Assembly (NCBI RefSeq): GCF_029813785.1
Contig: NZ_JARVKY010000008.1
Location: 124,001 to 188,000 of the forward strand
DNA from: Streptomyces sp. DH41
GTDB taxonomy: Bacteria > Actinomycetota > Actinomycetes > Streptomycetales > Streptomycetaceae
Direction: 5' to 3'
DNA: 64,000 bases
In this document: positions 34,214 to 43,950 of the stretch, piece after piece
How positions within the stretch are numbered: position 1 is the stretch's first letter
Layout of the letters: each line of letters opens with the position of its first letter
Notes under the pieces: model-generated
Database searches by the model: none
Told to the model about the DNA's origin: nothing
The model's input: the letters and a program-made list of their open reading frames with translations, nothing else
Made by a program: the position numbers and the translations under genes

Positions 34214-36022
34214 CTACAGCTGGACAGTCCTCCTGGTCTGCAGCGCTTCGCCCATGGACTGTGCACGCCACTGCTTCAGGAGCGCGTGGAAGGCGAAGGC
34301 TCCGTGGGGGTAGGCGGTGGGGCCGTTCGGCCGGCCGCGTCCCTCGCCGTTGTAGTAGCCGGGGGTGCACTCGGCGTGGAACCACGCGTGGTCGGGGGCG
34401 TCCTCGGCCAGGGTGGCGAGCCAGGCGTCCTCGGCCTCGCGGGAGGGTTCGATGAGGGCGCCCTTCGCCTCGGCGGCCGCGACGAGTGCCGCGGCGTGGA
34501 CGGCGTGCTCGTCCAGGACATGCGTGAAGTTGACGCTTGCCGCGCTCTGCGTCCCTCCCAGCTGGATCAGGTTCGGGAAGCCGTTGCTGGTGAAGCCGTG
34601 CAGCGTGCGCGGTCCTCGCGCGGCCCACGCGTCCCGCAACAGGGTGCCGTCCCGGCCGCGCACGGGCAGCCGGCCCGAGTGGATGCCGGAGACGCCGACG
34701 GAGAAGCCGGTGGCGAAGATCAGGCAGTCCAGTTCGTACTCGCTGTCGCCGACCACGACGCCGCGCTCGGTCATCCGCTCGATGCCATGGGTGTCGGCGG
34801 TGTCGACGAGGGTGACGTTGTCCCGGTTGAACGCCTGGAGGTACAGGTCAGAGAAGGTGGGGCGCTTGCACGCGTACCGGTACCAGGGCTTGAGCCTGTC
34901 CGCCGTGTCCGGGTCGGTGACGATCTCCTCGACACGGGCACGGATCTCGTTCATCTTGGCGGCGTCCGCGACCTCGTAGGCGGCTTCGAAGGCCGCCCGG
35001 TCGCCAGGCCGGCGGAAGCTCGGCAGGAGCTTCTCCAGGAGACCGGCCGACCGGGTCCACCGGTCCGCCACCAGATCCTCCTCCGCGCTCTCGCCCGAGA
35101 CGATGCGCAGGAAGTTGTCGCGGCGCTCGGTCGCCCAGCCGTGGTGGTCGGCGCCGACGTCCTGGGCGGTGGTGCGGCGGTTGGCGCGCACGTCCACCGT
35201 GGAGGGAGTGCGCTGGAAGACGTAGAGGTGCCGAGCGTCCTCGGCCAGTTTCGGGACGACCTGGATGCCGGTGGCACCGGTGCCCACGATGCCCACGCGC
35301 TTGTCCGCGAGGCCCGTCAGGCCGCCGTCCGCAGTGCCGCCGGTGTAGGCGTAGTCCCAGCGCGAGGTGTGGAAGGTGTGGCCCTCGAACTTCTCGATGC
35401 CGGGGATGCCGGGCAGCTTCAGCTCGGTCAGGGTGCCGGTGGCCGTGACGACGTACGTCGCCCGGAACTTGTCACCCCGGTCCGTCGTGACGATCCACGC
35501 CTCGGACGTGTCGTCCCAGGTCAGTGACGTGACCGCCGTGGAGAACAGGGCGTCCGCGTAGAGGTCGAACTTCTCCGCGATCCGCACCGCGTGCCGACGG
35601 ATCTCCTCGCCGGGCGCGTACTTCCACTCCGGCACGTAACCGGTCTCGTCGAGCAGCGGCAGGTACACGTGTGACTCGATGTCGCAGTGGATGCCCGGGT
35701 AGCGGTTCCAGTACCAGGTGCCCCCGAAGTCACCGCCCTTCTCGATCACGCGGACGCTGCCGATGCCCCGCTGCCGCAGTCGTGCCCCCGCGAGGATGCC
35801 GCCGAAGCCGCCGCCGACGACCGCGACGTCCACCCGGTCCCGTACCGGTTCGCGTGCGGCCGGCTCGTCCGCGTAGGGGTCGGCGGCGTAGTAGCCGAAC
35901 TCGGCGTCGGCACCGAGGTACTGCCGGGTGCCGTCGGGGCGCACACGCCGCTCCCGCTCGGCCCGGTACCGCTCCCTGAGCCCCGCGAGTTCCTCGGGAG
36001 TCAGCTCCTGTGAATGTGCCAT
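34214..36022 (-). CDS. Flavin monooxygenase, Baeyer-Villiger type
   Basis: 602 residues from ATG 36022, with AGGAGC-like sequence inside an open frame that extends further upstream. FAD-binding VVGGGFGGILAGARLR (about 68-83), GTWYWNRYPG typical of Baeyer-Villiger enzymes, the fingerprint FEGHTFHTSRWD (FxGxxxHxxxW) near residue 205, and the NADPH site VGIVGTGATGIQVVP. These enzymes insert oxygen next to a ketone to give an ester or lactone. It is divergent from an SMP-30-like lipoprotein that could handle lactones. A TetR regulator lies nearby. Confidence 0.92.
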   Translation of the reverse strand: MAHSQELTPEELAGLRERYRAERERRVRPDGTRQYLGADAEFGYYAADPYADEPAAREPVRDRVDVAVVGGGFGGILAGARLRQRGIGSVRVIEKGGDFGGTWYWNRYPGIHCDIESHVYLPLLDETGYVPEWKYAPGEEIRRHAVRIAEKFDLYADALFSTAVTSLTWDDTSEAWIVTTDRGDKFRATYVVTATGTLTELKLPGIPGIEKFEGHTFHTSRWDYAYTGGTADGGLTGLADKRVGIVGTGATGIQVVPKLAEDARHLYVFQRTPSTVDVRANRRTTAQDVGADHHGWATERRDNFLRIVSGESAEEDLVADRWTRSAGLLEKLLPSFRRPGDRAAFEAAYEVADAAKMNEIRARVEEIVTDPDTADRLKPWYRYACKRPTFSDLYLQAFNRDNVTLVDTADTHGIERMTERGVVVGDSEYELDCLIFATGFSVGVSGIHSGRLPVRGRDGTLLRDAWAARGPRTLHGFTSNGFPNLIQLGGTQSAASVNFTHVLDEHAVHAAALVAAAEAKGALIEPSREAEDAWLATLAEDAPDHAWFHAECTPGYYNGEGRGRPNGPTAYPHGAFAFHALLKQWRAQSMGEALQTRRTVQL

Positions 36023-36128
36023 GTGGGGGGACCTCGTTCCTTCCGGTTCGCTGCCAGGAAGCCACCTCGCCCATGAACTGAGATACAGGGCATGGGACTT
36101 GAGCAGCCATGCACTACGGTAACAAGGA

Positions 36129-36146
36129 CCGGACAGCGTTGTCCGG
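36129..36146. promoter_or_regulatory. TetR-type operator candidate between monooxygenase and SMP-30 genes
   Basis: Perfect inverted repeat CCGGACA-GCGT-TGTCCGG in the 174-bp divergent promoter region, with a further half site CGGACAGG near 36175. The TetR gene at 37226-37816 is the obvious candidate regulator. Confidence 0.55.
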
Positions 36147-36196
36147 ATGGCCTCCAGGTTGCTTCCGCATACTTTCGGACAGGAAGAGTGATTCGC

Positions 36197-37219
36197 ATGC
36201 GACGACTCCCGATCCGCCCGCTCGCCGGGCTCGCCGGCCTCACTGTGCTGGCCCTCACCGGATGCGGTACGCAGACGGCCGGCGCCCCGGCGGACCCGGG
36301 CGCCGCCGGAGGGGACCGGACTCTCCGCGCGCAGCAGGTCATGCGGCTGACGCAGCCGCACGAGCAGACCGGGATGACGCTGCTGGAGGGGCCGGTCTTC
36401 GACAAGGACGGCGAACTGCTCGTCGTCGACGTCACCGCCCCGGCCGGCGAGCCGAAGGTGCTGCGCGTGAATGTCCGGAAGAAGACGTCCGAGCGGTTCC
36501 ACACCGACGACCGGGGAAACTACACGTCGGCCCAGATCAGCCCGTACGACGGACGGATCTACCTGACCGACTTCTCCAGCGGCGACATCGTGAGCCTCGC
36601 CCCGGACGGCGGCGATCCCCGGACTTTCTTCTCCGGCGAGGTCGACGGCGCGCCGATGAATCCCGACGACCTCGCCTTCGACCGGAAGGGCAACCTGTAC
36701 GTCAGTGACTCACGCGGCATGTCGCAGGGCGAGGCGAAGGGACGCGTGGTGCGCATCGACCGCTCGGGGAAGGACACCACCGTCCTGGCGGACGGCCTCG
36801 CCGCGCCGAACGGCATCTCCTTCGACGCGGACTACCGAGGACTGTGGTTCAGCGAGCTGACGCAGAACCGCATCTCCTACCTTCTCCTGGACGAGGAGGG
36901 GACCGTGGCCTCCCGGCACACCGCGATCCGGGTCGACGGCGGCATCGCGCAGACCGACTCCATCGCCGTGGACGCCGACGGCAACCTCTACCAGGGACTG
37001 CACGGCCGACCCGCGATGGCGGTCTACAGCAAGAACGGCGAACGCCTGGCGACCGTGGAGCTCCCGGGCCATGCCGCCGCCGGGCTGGAATCGGCGACCA
37101 ACGTGGCCATCACGCCCGGCGGGACCCGGGCCTACATGACCGTCAGCGGGCCGGACGGAGGCTACCTGTACGCCTTCGACGCGCTCGCGGAGGGAGTACG
37201 GCAGTCCAATGGCGGCTGA
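36197..37219 (+). CDS. SMP-30/gluconolactonase-like lipoprotein
   Basis: 340 residues from ATG 36197, with GGAAGAG at 36181-36187; GTG 36188 is an alternative. Lipoprotein signal peptide with lipobox LALTGC. The rest is a six-bladed propeller-like repeat (GPVFDKDGELLVVDV, PNDG-like NPDDLAFDRKGNLYVSDSRG, APNGISFDADYRGLWFSE, QTDSIAVDADGNLYQGL). Family members are metal-dependent lactonases, although many homologues are uncharacterised. Anchored outside the membrane, it would not directly meet a cytoplasmic lactone, so coupling to the monooxygenase is inference. Confidence 0.82.
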   Translation: MRRLPIRPLAGLAGLTVLALTGCGTQTAGAPADPGAAGGDRTLRAQQVMRLTQPHEQTGMTLLEGPVFDKDGELLVVDVTAPAGEPKVLRVNVRKKTSERFHTDDRGNYTSAQISPYDGRIYLTDFSSGDIVSLAPDGGDPRTFFSGEVDGAPMNPDDLAFDRKGNLYVSDSRGMSQGEAKGRVVRIDRSGKDTTVLADGLAAPNGISFDADYRGLWFSELTQNRISYLLLDEEGTVASRHTAIRVDGGIAQTDSIAVDADGNLYQGLHGRPAMAVYSKNGERLATVELPGHAAAGLESATNVAITPGGTRAYMTVSGPDGGYLYAFDALAEGVRQSNGG

Positions 37220-37225
37220 CCCCGG

Positions 37226-37816
37226 TCACTCTTCGTAAGGCCGCACCGGCCCCACCTCGACGCCCAGCAACCGCCAGGCCCTCCGTGCCCGGTGTTCCCG
37301 GTGCTCGCGGGTGGGGCCGGTGGCAGCCCCGGACACCATGGCGATGGCGATCATCAGGTCATCAGGATGGCCAGCGAGCCGGTGACCGCCCGGCATGCGT
37401 GCCCGCACAGCCTGTTCAACACGCTTCGACAGCGCGGCGGCATACGCGAGGGCACCAGAGCGGCTGGATGCACCATGCGCGTGGAGAATGCCCAGGAAGG
37501 CCGTCGACTCGGTCACATGCCAGGTGAGCACACCCAGAATTCTCACGATGTCCGAGGCGTCCGCCGCCGCGACTTTCTCGATCTGCCTGACATTCTCTTC
37601 CAGCACCGCTGTGCCGATGGCGGCCCGGTCGGGGAAGTGCCGGTACAGCACACCCTGACCAACGCCGGCACGACGCGCGATCGCGGACAACGGTGCGTCC
37701 AGACCGTGCTCCGCGTAAATTTCCCGGGCTGCGGCGATGAGAGCGGCCCGGTTGCGAGCGGCGACCTTACGTCCCTGATTGCCGGAGGGCTGTTCGTCAG
37801 ACAGAGGTCGTGTCAC
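37226..37816 (-). CDS. TetR-family transcription regulator
   Basis: 196 residues from GTG 37816 with GGAG upstream; a long upstream open frame is non-coding in character. The N-terminal HTH is RAALIAAAREIYAEHGLDAP, then LSAIARRAGVGQGVLYRHFP. The C-terminal ligand domain (IVRILGVLTWHVTESTAFLG) has the usual helical pattern. It is convergent with the SMP-30 gene, seven bases away, and likely controls the divergent promoter at 36.1 kb. Confidence 0.88.
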   Translation of the reverse strand: MTRPLSDEQPSGNQGRKVAARNRAALIAAAREIYAEHGLDAPLSAIARRAGVGQGVLYRHFPDRAAIGTAVLEENVRQIEKVAAADASDIVRILGVLTWHVTESTAFLGILHAHGASSRSGALAYAAALSKRVEQAVRARMPGGHRLAGHPDDLMIAIAMVSGAATGPTREHREHRARRAWRLLGVEVGPVRPYEE

Positions 37817-37932
37817 GCGAAGAGGGTACTCCCGCAAGGCGCCGCATCGCGCCCGCACCAGAAGCGCCACACTCCAGGAGGCACGCCGTCTCCAAGCTGC
37901 CGCCATGGTCAACGCCCCCTCCCCTGCCACCG

Positions 37933-37960
37933 CACCAGCACCAGCACCAGCACCAGCACC
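37933..37960 (+). repeat. CACCAG hexanucleotide tandem repeat
   Basis: 4.7 copies of CACCAG in DNA without a supported gene; a slippage-prone simple repeat. Confidence 0.7.
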
Positions 37961-38830
37961 GAATGCTGCGCCACCATCGCGGTCCGTCCAGGACAAAGCC
38001 GGCGCCGATCGAGACCAGGCATGAGGACCGGCTCCGGCTTCAACTCCGGAGCCTACGAACAGCAACGGCGAAGAAGAGGGCTTGTTCGCGGACAACCCGC
38101 CGGCCTCGAACGATCCGCTCCCGGCAACTGCGCAGTGGGCGGCCATCGCGGTCTCCGTCCTCATCATCGCTAGCCGGCTCCAGAACTCGAACGACCAGCC
38201 CGAGACCGCGACCCCGCCGGCAAGTCCAGCAGAGCGCGGCACCCGCGGGACCGAGTTCCCTGCACACCGGCCCGATGGCTCCGGTGGAAGTCCGGCACAC
38301 GCCGCGGTCGTCACCTGCCCCGGCATCGTCCGCACCCGCATCGACCAAGCCCGAGATAGCACAGCCCCGGGGCGGCGGAGCCGGCGTCGTGGTCGCAACC
38401 GCCAGCCACCTCTATCGCATCAACGCCGATAGGCAGGCACAGGAGTACACCGGCAAACCCAGCGTCTGGACCGTGCTGCGCAAATATACCGAGCGGGTCT
38501 TCACCAGCCCCACGAAGCCCAACACCACCGACACCATCAGCGGGAACTCCAGAAACAGAACGGTCCGCGAAGACCTGGACCGTCATCGGTGACCCCATCG
38601 CTTGCTCCGTCTCCGCCGAGGAGCACCTCTACGCCGTCAACGCGGACCGCTCCAACGTCTACGAACTCCGACACACCACGAACCTGGCCTCGGCAGACGA
38701 ACCCCTGCGGCCCCGTACCTCAAGGAGCCTCGTCACCCGGTGCCCAGGGGCAGGTAATGACTCACGGCTCTCCCTCACCGTTCTGGGCGAATGCGAGCAC
38801 GACCTCGTCCTACCGGTGACCTACAACCGC
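37961..38830 (+). pseudogene. Decayed gene with propeller-like repeats
   Basis: No continuous frame, but related fragments can be read on the plus strand in different frames: a membrane-helix-like QWAAIAVSVLIIASRLQ near 38130, then VVVATASHLYRINADRQAQE (about 38388) and WTVIGDPIACSVSAEEHLYA followed by VNADRSNVYEL (about 38575-38670). The repeated W-T-V ... HLY-x-x-NADR pattern suggests a lectin or propeller-type surface protein that has lost its frame. Confidence 0.35.
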
Positions 38831-38861
38831 GGATAGCCCGATCCCTGCCCACCGTTGTCGA

Positions 38862-39214
38862 TCAGCCCCCCACCTCGGTGTAGGGGCCGCCGAGGGCATC
38901 CTCGGCCTTCTCCGGCATGTGACGGAGGATGTACGGAACTCGCTCTTCCGCCGCGTAGGAGAGGCCACCGCCCTCGATGAACTCCCACGTGCCCTGTTCC
39001 GACCACTCGGATCCATCCCCTCCGAACACCAGATACGTTGCATCGTCGAATACGTCGACCCAGCCCCCTTACCACTCTCGCCCTTGAACTCCCACCTACC
39101 CTCTAGGAACGCGACCAGCGTCTGGGAACCGACATCGGTGGATCCTTTACCCGAGCAGGCCGCCGCAGCCGCAGCCGCCAGACTGCCAGTCCGCAACGCA
39201 GAGCGGTTCTGCAC
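38862..39214 (-). pseudogene. Small lipoprotein gene with frameshift
   Basis: Start at 39214 (MQNRSALRTGSLAAAAAAAC), a lipoprotein-like signal with Cys after AAA, then TLVAFLEGRWEFKGESGKG. At the run of five G near 39065-39069 the frame must shift one base to continue sensibly: WVDVFDDATYLVFGGDGSEW, then SEQGTWEFIEGGG and an ending GGPYTEVGG at TGA 38864-38862. Unshifted, the frame runs into Arg/Ser-rich nonsense. The product family is unknown. Confidence 0.5.
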
Positions 39215-39432
39215 CTCACCAGACGCATGAAGCCTTTGCTTGCCACCAGGCTCTCACCCTCACACTATTGCGCCATCCCGACCACGGCCTGCTCACCCGA
39301 CCATGACTGTGCAGCTCAGACCATCGCAGTCACTGCCGACGTCCTGCACGGTACGGCCAGCCGCAGCGCTGCGCTGTCGGTTGCACGGGTAAGACGAGAC
39401 GGCTATGCGGCACCTGCACAAAGGGATCTGGG

Positions 39433-39741
39433 TCACGTATCGAACAACGGCGCCTCGTCCAGGGCCGGGTCGAGGCGAGGACGGGGCAGACGCACCGGGT
39501 GGCGCCAGCAGCCGACCCCGTCGCGGGCGACGTCCAGGTCAACTATCACCAGGGGGAACGAGGGTGACGGCTGGAACGTTGCGCGCATCCCACCGGCAGT
39601 GCACGTGCGCCCCGTCCACGGATGCCCGCCCACCGCTGGCACCAGCACCCCCGCGAACGCGGCGGCCGACGCCCGGGCGGGCGGGACAGTACGCCCCATG
39701 TAGCGCAGCACGGCCGTGTCATCGGGGCGACCGGGCAACAA
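39433..39741 (-). CDS. Possible hypothetical protein fragment
   Basis: 102 codons, no clear start signal. The middle (VLVPAVGGHPWTGRTCTAGG, then FPLVIVDLDVARDGVGCW) looks protein-like, but no family comes to mind. It sits between two damaged genes and may be a remnant. The flanking 39215-39432 shows nothing I can support. Confidence 0.25.
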   Translation of the reverse strand: MLPGRPDDTAVLRYMGRTVPPARASAAAFAGVLVPAVGGHPWTGRTCTAGGMRATFQPSPSFPLVIVDLDVARDGVGCWRHPVRLPRPRLDPALDEAPLFDT

Positions 39742-39756
39742 CGTGCGAGGGGCCGG

Positions 39757-40434
39757 TCAACCGCCGAGGCTCGGTCGGACAAGGCCGCTCTGGTAGGCGA
39801 TCACGACCAGTTGAGCCCGGTCACGTGCGTCGAGCTTGGTCATCGCGCGGGAGATGTGGGTGCGTACCGTCAGATGGCTGAGGACCAGCTGGTCGGCGAT
39901 CTCATGGTTCGACTTGCCCAGCGCAGCCAGTGCCATGACCTCACGTTCACGCTCGGTGAGCAGGGTGAGACGCTCTGGCGCGGTGAGGGGCACGTGGTCG
40001 GCCGGGGCGGCCAGGAAGCGGGTGATCAATGCCCGGGTGGCTGTAGGGGAGAGCAGGGAGTCCCCCGCCGCCACGGTGCGGATGCCCGCCAGCAGGACGT
40101 CGGGGCCGACGTCCTTGCCCAGGAATCCGCTCGCCCCGGACCGCAGGGCGACGGCGACATTCTCGTCGTTCTCGAACGTGGTGAGGATGAGGACCCGGGT
40201 GCTCGACAGCTCGGTCCGGGCGCAGATGTCCGCAGTGGCGGCCAGTCCGTCGGTGCCCGGCATGCGGATGTCCATGAGGACGACGTCGGGGTGGTGCTCG
40301 AGGGTCAGTTGCACGGCCTGCTGCCCGTCAGTTGCCTATGCTACGACCGTCATGTGCGGGTCGGAGTCGATAAGGATGCGGAAGGTGGCCCGGAGCAGCG
40401 CCTGGTCGTCGGCGAGCAGAACGCGGATGGTCAT
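39757..40434 (-). pseudogene. NarL/FixJ response regulator with in-frame amber codon
   Basis: ATG 40434 overlaps the kinase stop (ATGA) and gives MTIRVLLADDQALLRATFRI with the acidic pocket Asp9-Asp10. Codon 33 is TAG (plus strand cta at 40336-40338), in VVA-stop-ATDGQQA, where relatives usually have Glu (GAG). The frame then continues normally: phospho-Asp in VVLMDIRMPG, ILTTFEND, Lys in GKD, and a LuxR HTH (LTEREREVMALAALGKSNHE, VRTHISRAMTKL). Restart at GTG 40314 would lose the acidic pocket. Without suppression the receiver is inactive. Confidence 0.85.
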
Positions 40435-41624
40435 GAGGTGCTCTCCTCGGAGCTGGGAAGGGGAAGCGCGCAGGCGACTTCGAAACCGCCTCCGGGCCGC
40501 GGGCCGGCGTGGAACGTTCCCCCTGCCGACAAGGCACGTTCGCGCATGCCGAGCAGTCCGAAGCCACGGGAGGCGGCAGCAGCCGAGGGAGGTGAGCCGG
40601 CTTCGTTGGTGATGGTGAGTGTCAGGTAGTGAGCGGTGTAGTCCAGCCGGACCCGTGCGGAGCGTGTGGCGGCGTGCTTGGTGACATTGGTCAGTGCTTC
40701 CTGGACGATCCGGTATGCCGTGAGGTCCAGGCCGGGCGTGAGTGCTTGTGGCTGGCCCTCGGTGCTGACGGATACGTCCAGGCCCGCTGACGCGCAGGTT
40801 TCGACGAGCTGCGGCAGCTGGTCGAGGCCCGGTGCGGGAGCCAGCTCCTGCGAGTCGGTTTCCTGACGCAGCAGGCCGACGGTGGCCTTGAGCTCACGGA
40901 GGGCCGCGGCGGTCACTTCCGGCAACTTCTCGATCATGGCGATGGCCTGGTCGGGACGGGTCCGGGCCAGATGGGCGGCGGTGCCGGCCTGGGCATTGGC
41001 GAGCGCGAGGTGGTGGGCGACCACGTCGTGCAGTTCGCGTGCGATGCGCATGCGCTCCTGAATCACCCGCCGGCGTGCCTCCTCGTCCCGCTCCTGGGCG
41101 GCATGCTCGGCGCGGGCGACGGCGTACTCGCGGCGAACGCGCACGTAGCTGCCGAAGGAGGCGACCATCAGGACCCAGGCCGCCGGATTGACCAAGCCGA
41201 TGATCCACTCGTGCGGAAAGTCTGTGGTAATGAAGCCGGCGAGCGCGATTCCGGCGGCGGCTGCCAGGGCGGTGTACCAGGTGGTCCTACGATCAGGACG
41301 CAGACTCACGGTGTACTGCGCGAGCAGCATCGGCCCCATGAGCAGCGGCGTCATGAGGTACCCCAGGAACCCCTCGGCCATGATGCATACCGTGGTCACC
41401 AGAAGTACGAGAAGCGGGTGGCTGCGGCGGCGCAGCAGCAATGCCGCGCAGGCCAGGACGGACAGCACCAGGCCGGGCCAGAGGACGAGCGGCTCCTCGG
41501 CCGCGACCGCCCGGGTGAGGAAGACACCGCCCACGGTGAAGGCGAGCAGCAAGCCCGTAGTCGCCACTTGAACCGTGTAGGGACGGTCAGCGGCGCGGTT
41601 TTTCCATCGTGCACTCATCGTCAT
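40431..41624 (-). CDS. Sensor histidine kinase (HisKA_3)
   Basis: 397 residues from ATG 41624 (second ATG at 41618). Five or six membrane helices in the first 190 residues without a large extracellular loop. A coiled linker with ARAEHAAQERDEEARRR leads to the phosphoacceptor box RIARELHDVVAHHLALANAQ. The ATPase domain has LTAYRIVQEALTNVTKHA and GFGLLGMRERALSAGG. This resembles DesK/LiaS-like sensors often linked to exporters. It probably controlled the MMPL gene upstream, but its response regulator is broken. Confidence 0.9.
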   Translation of the reverse strand: MTMSARWKNRAADRPYTVQVATTGLLLAFTVGGVFLTRAVAAEEPLVLWPGLVLSVLACAALLLRRRSHPLLVLLVTTVCIMAEGFLGYLMTPLLMGPMLLAQYTVSLRPDRRTTWYTALAAAAGIALAGFITTDFPHEWIIGLVNPAAWVLMVASFGSYVRVRREYAVARAEHAAQERDEEARRRVIQERMRIARELHDVVAHHLALANAQAGTAAHLARTRPDQAIAMIEKLPEVTAAALRELKATVGLLRQETDSQELAPAPGLDQLPQLVETCASAGLDVSVSTEGQPQALTPGLDLTAYRIVQEALTNVTKHAATRSARVRLDYTAHYLTLTITNEAGSPPSAAAASRGFGLLGMRERALSAGGTFHAGPRPGGGFEVACALPLPSSEESTS

Positions 41625-41712
41625 ACTCCGAGGTGAGACCAGCCGGTTCAGGGTGACAGAAGCGCCGCGGCACCGATGCACGGCACCGCGGCGCGTCTGC
41701 GCCTGATTCGTC

Positions 41713-43950
41713 TCAGAACGTGCGGGCCGATTCCCGCGGGTGAGCCTCATGGAGCGTCGGGGTCGGCGCCTGAGCCTGTGAGGTGAGCCCGGTGCCCTCC
41801 ACATCGACTCGGGGGAGCGCCTTGTCGAGCCACCGGGGCAGCCACCACGCCTTGTCACCCAGCAGGGCGAGTACGGCGGGCACCAGGGCCATGCGGACGA
41901 CGAAGGCGTCGAAGAGGACCGCGACAGCGAGACCGAACCCAATCGTCTTGATCATGGACTCTCCGGACCCGATAAAGCCTGAGAAGACTCCCATCATGAT
42001 CACGGCCGCGGCGACGACGACGCGGGCGCTGTGCCTGAAGCCGCTCACCACCGCCTGGCCGGGGCGCTCGCCGTGGACGTACGCCTCGCGCATACGGGCG
42101 ACGAGGAAGACCTCGTAGTCCATGGCCAGGCCGAACACGATGCCCACTAGGAAGATCGGCATGAGGCTCATGATCGGGCCGGTCTGCTCGACGCCCAGCA
42201 GTTCGGCGCCCCAGCCCCACTGGAAGACCGCGACGACCGAGCCAAGCGCGGCAAGTACCGACAGCAGGAAGCCGAGAGCCGCCTTGACGGGCACGAGTAT
42301 GGACCGGAAGATCACCAGGAGCAGCAGCAGGGACAGCATCACGATGACGGCCAGGTAGGGGACCAGGGCGTCCTTCAGGGCCTGGGCGACGTCGATGTTC
42401 ATCGCGGTGCTACCGGTGACCTCGAAGGTCGCACCGGTGTCCGCCTCCAGACCGGGGCGCTCCGCCCGGATGGTCTGGACGATGTCCTTCGTGGCCTCCT
42501 CGTTGGGGCCGGTGGCCGGGACCGCGGAGAAGAGCGCGGTGTCGCCGGCTTCGTTGAACCGCGGGGGCGTGACGGACACGACGCCGTCGGTGTACTTGAT
42601 CTGGTCGGCCATCGCGGCCGCAGCCGCCTGCGGGTCAGTGGCTCCCCTGACGTCGGCGACGATGGTCAGCGGGCCGTTGAAGCCCGCACCGAAGCCGTCG
42701 GCCAGCGCGTCGTAGGCACGTCGCTCCGTCGTCGACGTGGGCTTCGCCTCATCGCCGGGCATGCCCATTTCCAGCTGGCCGGCGGGCAGCGCCAGGGCCC
42801 CCAGACCGGCCACACTCAGCACAATGACCGCCACGGGCCGCCTCATCACAAAGCGCGCCCACCGGGTCCCGCCGTTGACAGCGGACCCGGAACGGGATCC
42901 GGTGCCGCCGCCCCGCTTACCTGTCTTGCGGACCTTCCGGGACAGGACGGCGTTCGGCCACATCCCGAGCAGGGCGGGTACCAGGGTCAGGGCGACCAGG
43001 ACGCCGATGGCGACCGCTCCGGCGGCGCACAGGCCCATCTTGGTCAGCATCGGCACGCCGACGACGGACAGGCCGGCGAGCGCGATGATCACGGTCAGGC
43101 CGGCGAAGACCACGGCGGAACCGGCTGTGCCGACCGCGAGCCCCGCCGCTTCCCTCGGGGCGTGGCCGTGCGCGCGCTCCTCGCGGTAGCGGGAGACCAC
43201 GAAGAGGGCGTAGTCGATGCCGACCGCGAGCCCGAGCATCGAGGCGAGCGTGCCGGTCGTCATGGACAGCCCCAGAGCGCTGCCGAGGGTCAGAATCGCG
43301 CACATGCTGACGCCGACGCCGATGACGGCGGTCAGCAACGGCAGCCCGGCCGCGGCCAGGGAGCCGAAGGTGATCAGCAGGACGACGGCGGCCAGCGCGA
43401 TGCCGATCGCCTCGGCCGAGCCTCCCGCGGCCGGCTGCGAGGCAAGAGCCGTGCCGCCCACCTCCACCGTGAGCCCCGAGCCCCGAGCCTTCTCGATGGC
43501 CTTCTCGAGGCTGTCCTTGCTGGCGTCGGTCAGGTCGTCAGCCTTGACCTTGTAGGTGACCGTGGCATATGCGATCGAGGCGTCCTTGCTGACCGCGCCG
43601 GCCTTGAAGGGATCGACGGCGCTGTCCACCTGAGAGCCCTCGGCCGCCGTCGACACCAGCTCGTCGATGGCGACGCGGTTGTCCTCGGCCGTCACCTTCT
43701 CCCCGCCGGGGGCGATGAACACGATGCGGGCGTTGGCCCCCTTGGCATCCGAGCCGGGGAATCGCTCACCGATCAGGTCGAACGCCTTCTGGGCCTCGAT
43801 GCCGGGCATGAACGACGTGCCGTCGTCACCGGCGGCCGGGGCCTGGGCGGCGCCGAGACCGACACCGCCGAGGACCACCGCCCAGAGCAAGGTCACCAGC
43901 CAACGCCGCCGGAAGGCGGTGCGGCCCAGTCTGTAAAGGAAGGTAGCCAC
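41713..43950 (-). CDS. MMPL-family RND transporter
   Basis: 745 residues, GTG start at 43950. Two repeats, each with one N-terminal helix, a periplasmic domain and five helices. The first repeat has ASMLGLAVGIDYALFVVSRY; the second has FLVGIVFGLAMDYEVFLVARMREAY, the paired Asp-Tyr motifs of proton-coupled MMPL proteins. Such proteins export lipids, siderophores or antibiotics. Same operon as the two-component system. Confidence 0.92.
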   Translation of the reverse strand: MATFLYRLGRTAFRRRWLVTLLWAVVLGGVGLGAAQAPAAGDDGTSFMPGIEAQKAFDLIGERFPGSDAKGANARIVFIAPGGEKVTAEDNRVAIDELVSTAAEGSQVDSAVDPFKAGAVSKDASIAYATVTYKVKADDLTDASKDSLEKAIEKARGSGLTVEVGGTALASQPAAGGSAEAIGIALAAVVLLITFGSLAAAGLPLLTAVIGVGVSMCAILTLGSALGLSMTTGTLASMLGLAVGIDYALFVVSRYREERAHGHAPREAAGLAVGTAGSAVVFAGLTVIIALAGLSVVGVPMLTKMGLCAAGAVAIGVLVALTLVPALLGMWPNAVLSRKVRKTGKRGGGTGSRSGSAVNGGTRWARFVMRRPVAVIVLSVAGLGALALPAGQLEMGMPGDEAKPTSTTERRAYDALADGFGAGFNGPLTIVADVRGATDPQAAAAAMADQIKYTDGVVSVTPPRFNEAGDTALFSAVPATGPNEEATKDIVQTIRAERPGLEADTGATFEVTGSTAMNIDVAQALKDALVPYLAVIVMLSLLLLLVIFRSILVPVKAALGFLLSVLAALGSVVAVFQWGWGAELLGVEQTGPIMSLMPIFLVGIVFGLAMDYEVFLVARMREAYVHGERPGQAVVSGFRHSARVVVAAAVIMMGVFSGFIGSGESMIKTIGFGLAVAVLFDAFVVRMALVPAVLALLGDKAWWLPRWLDKALPRVDVEGTGLTSQAQAPTPTLHEAHPRESARTF

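Noticed and set aside
37810..38592. A 260-codon plus-strand frame starting inside the TetR gene
   Set aside because: Begins antisense to TetR, is made of Pro/Arg/Ser low complexity and crosses a simple repeat; the real signals there are fragments in changing frames.
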